DNA of 64,000 nucleotides. It comes from Hyposmocoma kahamanoa. Taxonomy: Eukaryota; Arthropoda; Insecta; Lepidoptera; Cosmopterigidae. Where the stretch lies: contig NW_020654422.1 of NCBI RefSeq assembly GCF_003589595.1, positions 10,798,269 to 10,862,268 of the forward strand, written 5' to 3'. Positions 22,760-36,500 of the stretch are shown here, piece by piece. The translations under genes were made by a program, and so were the position numbers. The notes below the pieces were generated by a model, which did no database searches, had not been told where the DNA came from, and worked only from the letters and a program-made list of their open reading frames with translations. The stretch's first letter is position 1. Each line of letters begins with the position of its first letter.

Positions 22760-25700
22760 CTAGGAGCCTGGTGCCTTCTTCTCCACGTCAAGAAGTTTGT
22801 CGTCCGAACAGAACTTCTCCAGTTGTTTCTCGTAATACGTGTTGAATTTTAATCTGAACGATAAATAATAACATAATTGAGTAGCAGATAGAGATAGTTG
22901 TTATATATAAAGTTGCTAATTATGTTTGACGCCTCGGTGGTCCAATGGTATGTAGCGTGGGCACTGAATAACTAGGTTCCGGGTTCGATTCCGATTAGTA
23001 CCAGTAGAGCTCCTTGTAAAAGAGTTCGTCCAGGGTAGTACTGCCACCTTATCTATTTCTGCTGCCAAGCAGTAATGTCAGCATTATTGTGTTCCAGTTT
23101 TGAAGGGTAAGCGTGCTGGTGAAATTACAGGCATACGGGACTTGTCAACTTATGTCTCAATGTGACGCACGTATTGGCAGTGCCCCTCAGATCTTTGCGA
23201 TTTAAATCGCTAAGTGGTACTGCAACTTTTGTGGACAGGCCTGTAGCTTACCATCAGGCGCACGACTTGTTCGTCCCGTCACTTATTATTAAAAAAGAAC
23301 AAATTTTTCAAATTGTTTCTGGTCAGGGTGTCTCGAAGTGCCCCAGAGTTAATTTCGTTGCTCTGGTACAGAGAATTTTCTAGTTTGAGATTTGTAATTT
23401 TAGTGGATGTTTGGCATGTTACATTACATTACAATTACATACGATCACAGACATACATCTAGATAGACGCCTTAAGTACAGCAATTTCTATGAAAACCAA
23501 GCGTGCCACATTTTTTGTACCCACTATGACGTCACAAGAACTATATAATGATGGAAACCTCCTTCCGCTCGCTCTAAATCGATTGATTGAACGGAACAAT
23601 ACACGCGTCTTCCATTCAATTATTCGATTCTAAATAGAATAATTTTTGTTCAAGTATTTGTTGATTACAAGTAGTCGTAATATTAATATAGTAGAAAAAC
23701 ACTAGAATAACATAGTTAAGTCCTTATTTTACTTGCTTTTAAAAAATGTTGATTACTTAAAAAAATTAAGACTTTAATTTTTAATCGACTTCAAATATTA
23801 AAATTATTGTCCTTCCAATAAAATGAGCTTATTATATAACTTCTTTTTGTAATAGAAGATCTTATCGATTAACTTAAATAATGAAAACGCACGTCAATAT
23901 ACGAACTTGCGACTGCCTTAATTAATTTTACTAGATGGTTTTCAGGTTGTTTCAGTAATTGATCAAATTGAATGAATGGTAAGACAAATGACAAAATATG
24001 GTAAAATCTTACTAATCAGAAGAGGTTTACTTAATGATGGCCTCGTGTGAAATTTTTGAGATTTGTTTATTAATTCTCGGATTTCTAGCTCTGTATATTT
24101 GGATAGCATCTTAGGTGGGATAAACTAGACCACCTTCGTCCTCGAAAACGACGAACTTATACGTATGACCAACTCCAGTTTTTGTAGAGACAGCGCAATG
24201 TTCATTCTTTCCACTATATTTTTTTTTGTACACAAACTATAACTCCGGCGATGTATGTAATTATTTACTTATTATATTCGGACATTCGAGGCAACGTGCT
24301 GAAAAAATTATCGAAATTACAGATACTACTAATAATAGATACTACAAAACTGAAAAAAAAACGCAACGTTACTAAACATTATAACAAAAGAGTTATAGAA
24401 TATTTTTATAATATTGCTAAGGTCATAATAATTTTCATCCCTTTATTTTCAGTTAGTCGGTGAAATAGATTATAAGAAAAATGAACATCCTTTTATATAC
24501 ATTTTTAAGACTTTGAATGCCTAAAATATAGGAATGCATTAGTCGTGCATTAACAAAATTGAACAAAATCCAGAATTTATTTAAAATTATAGAAGATTGC
24601 CATATTACATATTTGCTTTGTAAACAATAGGACGTTCGGTAACTTTCATTCGATACGAGTAACTGTGATCTGAATTACGTTTGTAGCCTTTGCCGAACGA
24701 GAAGTTCGAGTAATCGTGCGGGTGTGTCGCTTTTCGATTTGCAGGTCGATTCAGAACCTATCTAAATCTTTAAAGTCTTACAAATGCGTATAAAAGGATT
24801 TTCATTTTTCTTATAATCTATTTCACCGACTAACTCCGTAAACGCTCTTGGATAAAGATATCGTGGGGTCTACTCTCGATCTCCGTCAGACGTCCGTCCG
24901 AAACAATTGCTGCCAAATAAGCAATGCTTGACCAAATGAAAAGACGCGTGATACGAATGAAGCTTCATACTTGATATTTGTCTTTTAATTTTGTCGAATA
25001 TTACTTATTTGACAGTAATTGTTTCGGACGGATGTCGGACGGAGATCAAGAGTAGACCCCCGTATCCGAATCCGAATCGAACGTTTAACTCGGAATGTTC
25101 TGAATAGCTCGGGAAGCGCCATTCGATTCGAGAACGTTATCCAATCGAAAGATTCGGTAAAAATATCGAACAGCTCTGAATCGGGGTCCTGAATCGAAAA
25201 CAGTTTTGCCTAACGTATACATGACTTACCTAATGTTAAATTTTGGCCAAAGAAATGTACATGCGGCCGTACCACGAAACTGAATGCATTATACATAAAA
25301 AACCGACCTCAAATGTACGTGGAATTACATATAATTACCAATTTTTATTGAAATCGGTTACCGGAAAATGTGCAAACTGGGATTCATCACCTAGTTCGTC
25401 ACTATACGGGACTTGACACAGGAGGTAATCAGATCTCACTACTCAAAGTATATTAAGAGAGAGAAACGCATTGAATTGGAAAATAGCAATATCAACCATC
25501 AAAATAATTGCTCCTAATAATATAATTTAGGCGCTATTTATAAAAATGAATTTTCATGCGTGAACAGCCACACTTAGAGGTGGATGATTTTCGTCAAAAT
25601 TAAACGGGACCACTATGGAGGTACCCACTTTCCAACAAAAAAAAAATCATGAAAGTCGGTTCACAAATACCGGAGTTATCGCGTAACATACATACAAAAA

Positions 25701-28700
25701 AAAACATAGTCGAATTGAGAACCTCCTCCTTTTTTTGAAGTCGGTTAAACGGCGTTTGTTCGATATTCATGGCGTATTAAAAAAGGATCATAAATATATC
25801 GCACCAAGTAAAAGCCGCAATGACAAATCAAATAAAAAAAATGAAATTCATACAAAACCAAAATAATTGTTTTTTAAATAAATTATGTATCTCCTGATTA
25901 CAAAATCACTTGCCCGTGGAAGGGAACGTCCCTGTTTACCCGTTTACACACGGTTATGGTGCTTTTGCAGTTTATAATGGCATAATTATGCATTATTCGC
26001 GTTTTCGACTGGTGTTTATCTACGATAACGGTCGAGCGCGTTCTGAAGTGTAGCAGCGGCAACTAAGTGAATTTCACTTACTTTGGGGATGCGAAGTACA
26101 TATACACTTGCGACGTCGATCTATGTATGTCTGTGCATACGACGGAAGTATGTGAATAATATAACCGTAACGCATAAAGCTCTTAAAACTTTTTTGCGTA
26201 GATAGACAAAATAAGAAAAAGAAAATGAAGCGTCGAAATATAACATTTTACCCTTCGGTTTATGCGTGCCTCGCTCCTCGCGTTACCACCAAGGTCAAGA
26301 GATAAGTTAGGATTTAGGTTACATTTCGTGGTCATAAGTCTGCAATTCATTTAGACTTTTTATGCAGGTGACACGTACGACTAAAATATTAGTCACGTTA
26401 AGAAAATGTTACTTACTTAATTTCGTAGGATCCATCGTTAAAATAATAATAAATAAATTATTAATGATAATTTGTCATGTAACAAACTTGTAAGTTGCTT
26501 AGATTTTGTTATGACACAAAATATCTAATCATTAGTCTCCCGCCGTCCAAGCGTTGTAAAATTGCAGTGTCGGTCAGATTTTTAAAAAACTTCCGTCATG
26601 TTTCATACGCGAGTCCGCGCATCTTATAAGAATATGAATGTGGCCGCTTGCCTAGCCGCCAGGTACGGGTGGTTATACAATGACATATACTAAATACTCT
26701 AACGACAAAATAATAATTATTATACTTAAATAATTATTAAAGTAAAGTTATCCAAAAGTATTTTAAAAAATCTTTATGTTTTTATTCTTTAGACGAAAGA
26801 CCTTCGTGGTCGCCAAATATTATTAATATCGGAAAAGACAACCTCGTTTTGAATTAGACATCTATACCGACGCTTCCCAAGTCAATCAGCGGAAGGACGG
26901 GCCCTTTCGAAACGTCAAATTGCGTTGTCATATTATATTCTTAATTCTAATGTTGTGTAAAAAAAATGTTAGTCCAAATGACAGGCCTAGCACTCGCCGA
27001 CGTTCATAAATATCGATCCAACATTCGGCCTTGTGCACTATCATTGTAACCGTTATCGTATCGCGACGTGAAAACCTAACAAAATTCCTGATGTGCTCTT
27101 AGATTTCTACAGAAAATAACAATAAAAAAATCGAGAAAAAATGTATAGTTTCTTCATAAAATTCTTTGTGTCTTTGTACATACACGAATTAAGAAAAAAA
27201 AACGGTGAAATGTAGTATTTGGTAACTTTTAGTTTATGGGAATTATTATATAATATTCTCCAGTCGAAATGAAAAGTTGGGTTGTTAATATAAATTATTG
27301 GGTGGGTTAATATAAATTATTGTAAAACCTCCTTTTTTAAATTATAGTCGTTTGTTCATGTTATTTTGCTACTTCTACTACTAATACTTTCTACATGTTT
27401 TGCTGTTTCGAGCTGTCGCTTTCTTAAAATTGATTTTTGGCGCTCACGAAATCGAAATTGAAATCTAAAATATAAATCACCTACCTGGCCGATATATTAA
27501 GGAGCTTGTTGTTGTTGTCTCGAGGCAAGCGGTCTATGATGGCAAGCACTGAGAGAAGTGCCGCTGTAAATCGTAGGCCGTAGCGGGAGACAGAACGCGC
27601 GAATGAATCTGCAGAACCGCTTGTCGTCATGCCCCCACACCCAGTACCCTGTGTAGATAAGATGCGAATAAGGTAAATATTATTGAGTAGTGAGATAGCA
27701 TCGTGAATGGTCGTCAGTTATGTGGCTCCGCACTCCCCCAGTTGCTATTTTTTTCTTTCGAATCTTTATTTGATTTCAAAGGGACTAATTAACTGACTAA
27801 CGAACAAGTCAAGTTTGCAATAGACGTACGAATTTGCAAATCTCGGTTGTTATAATTTATACTGCGTTATTCAATAACGTAGAAGTTGTGGCAAATTGTA
27901 AGTCGTGGTGTGTCCATTCGTTGATTTGATCAAGACGTTATAAAAAAAATTGTTACGTGTAAGGACAAAATACAATAATTGATGTGTCACGACTTACTTC
28001 TAGCGACGTCACGCCAGTGAAAATCAGAGACAGTGAAAATCGAATTATAAACCGTGTATTACTTCAAGAATTTTTAAGTACATAACCGGATTTATTTGGA
28101 CCTGCCTTCGACGAACATTAAAAATGCGTAATAAGTAAGTCAAGGCGTTTTGCAAAAATTTCATTAAAAAAGCTGGCTTTATAAGTTTACCTCTATATAG
28201 ACTATGGTACAACTGTGGGAAACACAACTTAATTATGTTTCATAAAATTAATAAAACAAAAATAGTTATTTTTTTGTAATTTTACACTGAGAATTTTATT
28301 GTGAAAAAGACACCGAGATTTTTATTGTTTTATATAATCACATATGTAGGTATTCTAAGGATTCGTACGAAGCGTTTCGCTTCCACATTTGCGTGGCGAA
28401 CGGCTATGGAGTGGAATTTCCTGCCCGCAAACTTGTTCCCTGAACGGTATAACTTCTGGCCTGTTCAAGGCGAGAGTGAATAGGCATTTTTAGGTGTGCA
28501 TGCTCCATCAACGTCACACATCACACCATCAGGTGAGATGAAGTCAAATGCGCACTTATTTTTTAATAAAAAAAACAAACTGAAAACATGGGCCAGTATT
28601 CGATTCGTTGGCTTTGCATTTTAGATATTCAGCAGTTGTTTTTAAACTATCTTAATAACGAATTTGGTGATTTTGAGATATAGGCCGCTATTTCAGACAG

Positions 28701-30585
28701 CCATCGAAATGTAATGAAAATGACTTGATGATTAATACAATACTTACACGAAGAATTTTATTGTCAACAAGAAGTTACAAAAGCGTCAAACATGATTGTT
28801 GGCACATATACATGGAAGCGTTCAAACACATTACAGAGTTCTATTACCTAAATACACAATGTGAACACATTTTTATGAAATGGAATATGAATGGGAAAAA
28901 GTAAAATCTACCAATGAAATCTATGACTAATTCATAAGTAATTGTTGACTGGTTGAAATTCTATCAGCAATTTCGAATATCTGATTAAGGTAAAGTTTAC
29001 ACTAATTAGAAAATAATGTGATGTTAAAATTTTTGTGCTTCAACGGTGTTTTATTTACGGATGTGCACTATTACTGAGCTGCTATATACCTCATTGTATT
29101 CATTATTGTCATATGATGTTGATCCAAGCATACTGTTAAGCTCGGCGTCCACGAAGTACTTGTGCATCTCCTTTTGCCAATTAACGTGTTTTGGTAGCGT
29201 TAAGAGAAAAATAAAGAGTGAATTACATGGAAAACATATTGCGTAATATAATTAGAAAATAATAAATTTCATATATAGCGCATACACAAATACACAACAT
29301 AGAAAAGACATTTATAAAGTTTAAAATAAATATAGTGAAGTTGCAAATACTCACTGTTATATTATTAAAATACACATAGATAAGTATATAATTAGTTTTA
29401 CTAATATTTATATTCAATTTAAAGTGATAGTAAGTACATACACATAATAATACAATAAGAAGTCGTAAAGAAGTGTGTTGCAAAGCTTAAATGCTATAAT
29501 CCTCAGCTGCTGCAACCGAAACTAATCCCATGAGAATAAATTTCCATGTGCATAGCTAATTAAAAAAATTATAACATTAGTTAATTTTACATTATCTAAC
29601 AAGGTAATGCATATATGTATATATATGTGGGCCCATTTACAATGGTCTAAAATTTGTACATTCAATAATCTACACCATGAGCTGCAATATTGTTCAGTGT
29701 TCATTGGACGCCTCGTGTCAATAGTAGTAGTCGTGTTATTATTCTCTATCTAGTGTTGTCAGCGTTATCTCGCATATACATTATCTTACTCATTTATCAG
29801 TATATAATTCATCAAATACCTAACCTTTTTATCTGTAGTTTTGCTGTAGACACGTACACAAAACTAGTGTTTATGCATTATTTTGGAATACTAAGATAAA
29901 TTTGAGTTAAGAAATAAAGTTAAATCTTTTCAAATGACGATTTTGGAAGAAATTGTCTATTTCGGTTTTTAATGATCCAATCCACGTTATGTTAATTTCT
30001 AAAGACATTGCAATACTTACACCCTTATTATTTTATGTGTAGAGAACTACTACAACTTTTTGTTCGTGAACAATTAAAAATCACGAGAAGATCTAAAACA
30101 ATATAAAACTAAACACAAAAATAATTCCGTACATGTTAGCCACATGGCCATACTTTCATCAAATCATCACACACATCAATCAAAATTTTGTTTTAGTGGT
30201 GGAATACTTTAGTAGTAATTAATTAGACCGATTTTGGAGACTACGAGTAGAACATTTTCAAAAAGGAAAACTAATCGCGAAGTTTATGTTTATTTGATTG
30301 GTTCGATTTCGTTACGACGTTCTCTATTTACAAAAAAAAATTGGACCACTGTAGATGGGCCATCTTGTACAACTATATCATGTATATTTGACTCGAACAT
30401 ACAATAAAATATTTCATAAATAGGTTTCACATATAACATACCTGTATGAAAGTGCAGAACTGGACGCAGACGAGGCAAAGCGCGGTGACGGCCTTCAGCA
30501 GTTGCGGACTGGTTAACATGCAGTCACCCAGACACGACTCCAGAAAATCGTTGTGTCGCTCCAGTACCTCGTCTACATTGTTCAC
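22760..30585 (-). CDS. TUBGCP2: GCP2 exons 13-15: C-terminal end
   Basis: 30442-30585 (phase 0, 48 codons) reads NDFLESCLGDCMLTSPQLLK, matching human GFLDTCLKDCMLTNPELLK. 27485-27648 opens with a glycine/serine stretch (GTGCGGMTTSGSADSF) and continues RLPRDNNNKLLNISAR. 22760-22853 reads LKFNTYYEKQLEKF and ends with TAG at 22760-22762. The linker between the two last conserved blocks is shorter than in human. These three exons are separated by introns of 2.8 and 4.6 kb. Confidence 0.92.
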
Positions 30586-33500
30586 CTGAAATAATACATT
30601 GAAATAGACCCGTATCCAGCCGGCACGTATGTGGAGTGTACAATCACCTATAATAACGCACACACTCAACATAACCCCGCACTAAGGAAACCCTGTGTCG
30701 CGGGTGCCATAGACACACAAATAGACAACTACAAATTACATCCAAACTCAGGAGAAAAATAAATGTAGGCCGTACAAATATTTCACCTCTGCGTGGCAGT
30801 CCGGCATGATGGCGGCAGTGTGCAATTGGAAAACAAAAATACAACCAAACATTCCGTACTTCATTGCTGGTGTATTATTACTACATATACAGATCCCATA
30901 AAATGACCTTGCCTAATATCTATATGTATAAATTAACAAAAATTATGAAAAAACAGAAGCCAAAAAACGACAGAAAAAATACATCTTAAAGTAAAGCAGT
31001 GACTAAGCCACTGCAACCTTGTGACGTGATCTTGGAGCAACGCCTACAAATTTACAAGAAGCCGCTCCGCCTACAAGATAGATCATAAAAATAACAACAT
31101 GGCTGACGAATTTGTACCTTCAAATGGTAGGTACGTATATAATTAGATACCAATACTTGTATAATTATTATCAATTCACGACAGCTACTCGCCTATTCCA
31201 TAGCCCTTTCAAGGTCTTTATCTTCCTTGAATCCCTCGTTTACTTTTTGTAAACGAGGGATTCAATAACTCATGCGAACTAGTAGTTTGCCGAGCCACTA
31301 AAAACTACGAAGATTTTCGTCAATATGGCTCATTTAGATAAGGGTTATCAGCGGCAAACATTCTGCTACCATTAACTGTATGGTCGGTAATTGTATGGTC
31401 AATAGCGCAGGATCCGCGCCTCCCACACGGCAGCGCGCGCGCCTGCGGCGCCGCCTCACTCCGAGCACGGACCCGAGTGGCGCGGCCGCATAGTTCCGCA
31501 GCCGTGCGATCCAATCAACATCAGTGAACAAGTGCTTGTGAACAGTATACTTCCAGTGATCTAACATCCATTTGTTCAGGTTGGTTTGGAGTTATAAATA
31601 TCATGATTGTGAAAAATTAGACAATTGTCTCTTTTCTGGATACATTTTTAGTAAATCGCGAGTAAAACCCTGCGTTTTTCGCAAGTTCTAATCGTGACGT
31701 TGTAACGTATAGTGTTACATATCGACAATGCAATAACAAAATTCACGAGAACCCGATCCAATTATTTCATTCCAACTTTGACATATCAACTGTGAACTGG
31801 CAACCGGTACTATCTCAATTTTGACAACTTTACACGGTGTAGAAAAAAATTGTTTGCATCATTTATATAGCGTCTGGTTTATTAAATAAAAATACGTAGT
31901 GTATGTGTAATAATAATATTAAAAAACTACCTATTTTTATTTAATAAATCAGATGCTATATAAATGACGCAAACATTTTTTTCTTTATCCTATAAGGTTG
32001 TCAAAATTGAGATAGTACTGATATCTAATTAATATTAAAGTGAAGTGTTTGGTTAGAGATAAATAACCTTACCTTACTGGATAGGTTTATTTGACTTATA
32101 GTATCTTTGAAATAGTAATCGGCCTCTCTCGTAAATATTCCAGCTCGCCTTTTACGATGAAGCTAAAATTTATGTTTATTTCAAACAAACCTCAACATCT
32201 TTTCATGCGCTCTACCGGCTTAAATGTTTAGAAATATTTAACGCCCATTCGGATTGAGAGAACCGGAGTCAGTGAAAATCGAAATGTCAACTACGAAAAT
32301 GTCATCTCTATCACATCACCACTAAGTTAATGCAAAACATTAAATGTTGTGGGGCGCAAACATTGAAAAATCAGTTGTGAAGATCGAGGTCAACATAAGT
32401 GACGTCATCACAGGACGCGTGTTGCCGAGTTATACATTGTACGGGAAGCTGTAATTGATAAAGCGGTAGACAATTACGCGCTCCTGCTTCAGACCGTATT
32501 ATTATGATGTTAAAATACGCACCTCCGGTAATAGCCTTAAAGTATACGCACACAATGAAGTCGTTAAATCGCAAATGCATATTTGTTATGCAATGCTGCG
32601 GTCATGTAGAGAGCGCTTGGTGCAACAGGCTAGGTTAGGTAGCTTTAGAAGGCTACGCGCGAATGGGTTTTAATATTAAGTTTCTAGCCTAACACCTAAC
32701 TTTGCAGTTATCTTATGTTATATACCACGATAATTTAATATGTTACTTGTAATTCACGTATAAAAGTGACTTTTCAAAACCAAACAACCGTAGTAAAAGG
32801 TCGATAAAATGATGAATAATAGTGACAGACACGTAATGACCCCACGACTCTTGCATTAGACGGGGGCCTGACCGCGAGACCCCATAGGAAACTCATTAAT
32901 TTAGCTAAGAGCAATCTCTACAGACACGAAACTATGCTATTTCTTACGTGAATGACTGTTGAGCACAGTGGTCAAATGCTTAAGTAGCAGCGACGGGTTT
33001 TGTTAATCAATCTTATTCATGAACCCACAAACGTTCCACTGCGTAAGCGCTGTATCCGATTCGTATTCGTATTTGTTTATGTTTTACGATGACACATTGG
33101 CTCGGGTCATCAAATAATGCAAACACTGCATTTGCTGACTGATGATGCCACGTCGGCGTCGCCCACTTGTCCTTACTAGGACACGCCAAATAGGGATAAC
33201 CGCAATAGAACTACGAAAATATCGACTTCCGTAATAGATGTCAGCGAACGATGTTCCATAATTGGAAGACAATAATTTGATGCAAACTATTTAACACTTC
33301 CAAACACAGTATGGGCGTGTATAGCTGCAATAGAAACTGGTCATGATGCTTACAGTTCTAGTAGTGTCGTTTGCTTGATAATTAATTTCCGTGTGATTTC
33401 ACCTTAGATAGTTTTATTATTCAAAAACCGGTCGAAATTAATATTCAAGTTATACACAGCAAAAGACAAGCATAGAGATTTTGGAGCGATATAAAAACGT

Positions 33501-36500
33501 ACTTGCGTGAAATTACGTCCACGGAGATATCATAAAGATTATCAATGAAATTATCAACATATTTTGTTACTTTATTGGTTATCATGATAATTATTCATTC
33601 TGAATGAGTGTTATTAAAAATGGCAAACAGTGTGAAAACTCATTAAACACTTAGAGGAAGGAAAAAGTACGAAAAATGTTTAAAAACGATTTGGTTTGCG
33701 ATGTTTTTTTGAGATTGACATTTGGCACGTTTGTATGCAAACACATGGCACATATTGCTAGCGGTAACATTTTATTGTTTCAAGTAATATTATAAAATTT
33801 AATAAATATCTAGGTATAGTTATCAATGATAATTACCACTTCGATCCCTGCTTTTTCGATTCCAACAACATTACTGTGTACTACTAAAAAATGGAAAGCA
33901 GATTTAAAGCACGATGGCAAATAATAAAAAACAAACATAGATATAAGAGGAAATAAAACAGAGGAACAAAAGTAACAACAGGCAGAAAGTGTAACTGAGA
34001 AGTAAAGTCTGTAAAAACTGTTAATCTCAAATGAGCCCGCGTCGCTCCAATAAATCGAAATAGAAACGCGTTTGAACGCCTTTAGCAGCACTTTATTAGC
34101 CATTAAACTTTTGATACAAAAGTTCATTAGTAGTAGCAAACTTAGTATTCATCATTGTACAAACATCCTACTACTAGGCAAGGGCATTTTTATTTCGTAA
34201 ATGTGTTTATCACGCTTAATTTATCATCACAGATTATGTTTTATTGCAACCAGCAGGAGTTCAACTCTCAAATAACTGATTTGCTGGAAACGAAATTTGT
34301 GCTTTCGGCAACATCAACAATATAAAATTATTCATGGTGAATGCTATGTATATTTAAATTTTGAGCATATCTGTTGTATGTAAAACACAACTTATACAAA
34401 GCAATACAAATGATACGCAACTAGTACAATATTTGCATTGAAGACCAAATCTATTGAGATCATCTTTGCAGCAAGTTTAACAATTAACAAAGAATAAAAT
34501 TATTGTTTGGTGAAATCCATATTTTGTCAGTGTACTTAAAATTTTTTGCTCCGATAAAAATGAACATTAGTAGGGAGAAAGTACCTACAACGTGTCTCAG
34601 ATTTTAGGCCGAAACGAATTAAGCACAACGTTGACAAAAAGCAGCTCGACTCTTCGAAAAGTGAGTGATGAAATTCAAGTGTCGTGTGCGGAACGGAAGG
34701 CTTTTACCACTTACTTGGCCAAGTACCGGATGTGTGGCAATCGCAGATTCTCCGTGCTTATTCTGGCCGCCTATCTCTGGCGCATCGCCATTATGCTATC
34801 GGTACTTATGACTTATGACTCTTACGAGATTTCATATTGCTCACGTTTCTTCCATAAACAGTCATCAAAACTCATTTTTGTTGAGATAGATCCCATATTT
34901 TGCTTACACAAATGTAAAATTTCTAAATTCGTGTTGTGACTTCGTTGTTAGAAATAGTTTCTACACGTAACGTTACAATACTATAAGCTAGTTTGTATGA
35001 ATTAAGCATGACGGACTTAATTGATAGACTCAGTGACGAAACTGGCTTAAAATTCATCAACTTTGAAGTGACCGTTAGCAATTACCCGGTCTCACACGAC
35101 TCTGATTTAGTGTTACGTAGGCAAATTAAAGCTCTCATGTATTTATTATTCATTATTTAATACTTTACGTGGAAAGTAGATGTTTGGTTCAAATCAAGAA
35201 ACCAAAGTAGTCAATTCGCTAGTTTATTTATATATTTTTTAATATGAAACGTAAATGAAAGTGTTTGAGTGTGAAATCTGCAAATATGATTATAAAACAA
35301 GTTGCACCAGTTCCAAGGTAGTCGAGGTGGAGGTTGAGTCACTGCATAATATTTGTTCACTTCGGAGACCCTAAACGCCCACATCACGTCTGCTTTGGTT
35401 GGCTTTCATTCATAATCATAAATTAGTAAAAAAGTAGTAGACGGTCAAAGTTATTCAACTATATTTAGTGTATATACCGCCTTTTCCATTTAAAAATTCA
35501 AATTTGTTTTGACGACTATAGAGGTGAGAATCTAATATAGACATTTGTTTATGTTAGATAATGTTTTACTATCTCGACTAGTGTTGTTAAAAAACCGTTT
35601 TTTTTCTGAGGTGAAAAAAAAACTATGAAAAAAACATGATAAGAAACCGTTTTTTTCTGAGGTACGTATTTTTTCTAAAAGTATTTAAATAAAAATATTA
35701 CAATCTTTATATCTCTATATCTTTTGTTGTTAATATTATTCTTTATAGATAAATTGCTCAAAAGAAATGGGCAACACTTACACTGTTGTCAATTTGTGGC
35801 GAATTCCCCAAATTGCGGGGAATTTCAACTCGATTGGGCATTTTGTGAGATTGATGCTATGTGGGGAAAATGCGGGGATTCTGACATTTTACCTTTTTTT
35901 TAAATCTATCGATTGATGTTGCATCGCTACTTTGATGATTACTGAAAAAAACACTACTTATTTATTTATCTAAGAGCGATTTCAACATTTTTTCCACATC
36001 GCGCATATCCCAATAGCAACATTTACATAGAATTATTAGCAAGCCGAATAAATAAAATTATTCGATAGGATTTGAAGCACTTTATCCGGAATTGTTAAAT
36101 TACTACTATTATCAGTCGGTGCGTCTTGAGCCGACGACCCTTCTAGTAAAACCACAAATGAAGATTAAATTTTTGTTATAATTATCATAGTAATTGATTT
36201 TAATAAACATGTTTTCTATATACATTCACATGTATATATTCTTAAAATAAAAGTTAGTGTCTCATTTTATTTCAGTTATTCCATTTTACTTTTTCTGAAA
36301 AAAAAAAACCAAATTTAGAAAAAATCCAGGGCGCTGTGTTTTTTTCAAAAATGTGAAAATTAAAATTTGGTTTTTTTTCAAGTTACAACACTAATCTCGA
36401 TACATAAGGAACATAATCTTAAATAAAATAAAAACTTACAATGTAAAATGGTGTCACCCTTATGAAAAACTATAATTATGCTAACTCCATATAAAACAAC

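Larger units (their letters stand above)
22854..27484 (-). other. Last GCP2 intron (4.6 kb), repeat-rich
   Basis: Holds a full-length-looking SINE family 2 copy, two adjacent terminal-inverted-repeat elements (24451-24835 and about 24865-25060) and an element with AACCGAC..GTCGGTT ends (25298-25747). 23300-24450 and 25750-27484 contain only AT-rich sequence with an 18-bp direct duplication near 27270-27325. Confidence 0.65.

Noticed and set aside
33810..34139. 109-codon minus-strand ORF in the large GCP2 intron
   Set aside because: Hydrophobic, AT-driven composition, no recognisable domain, no splice context.
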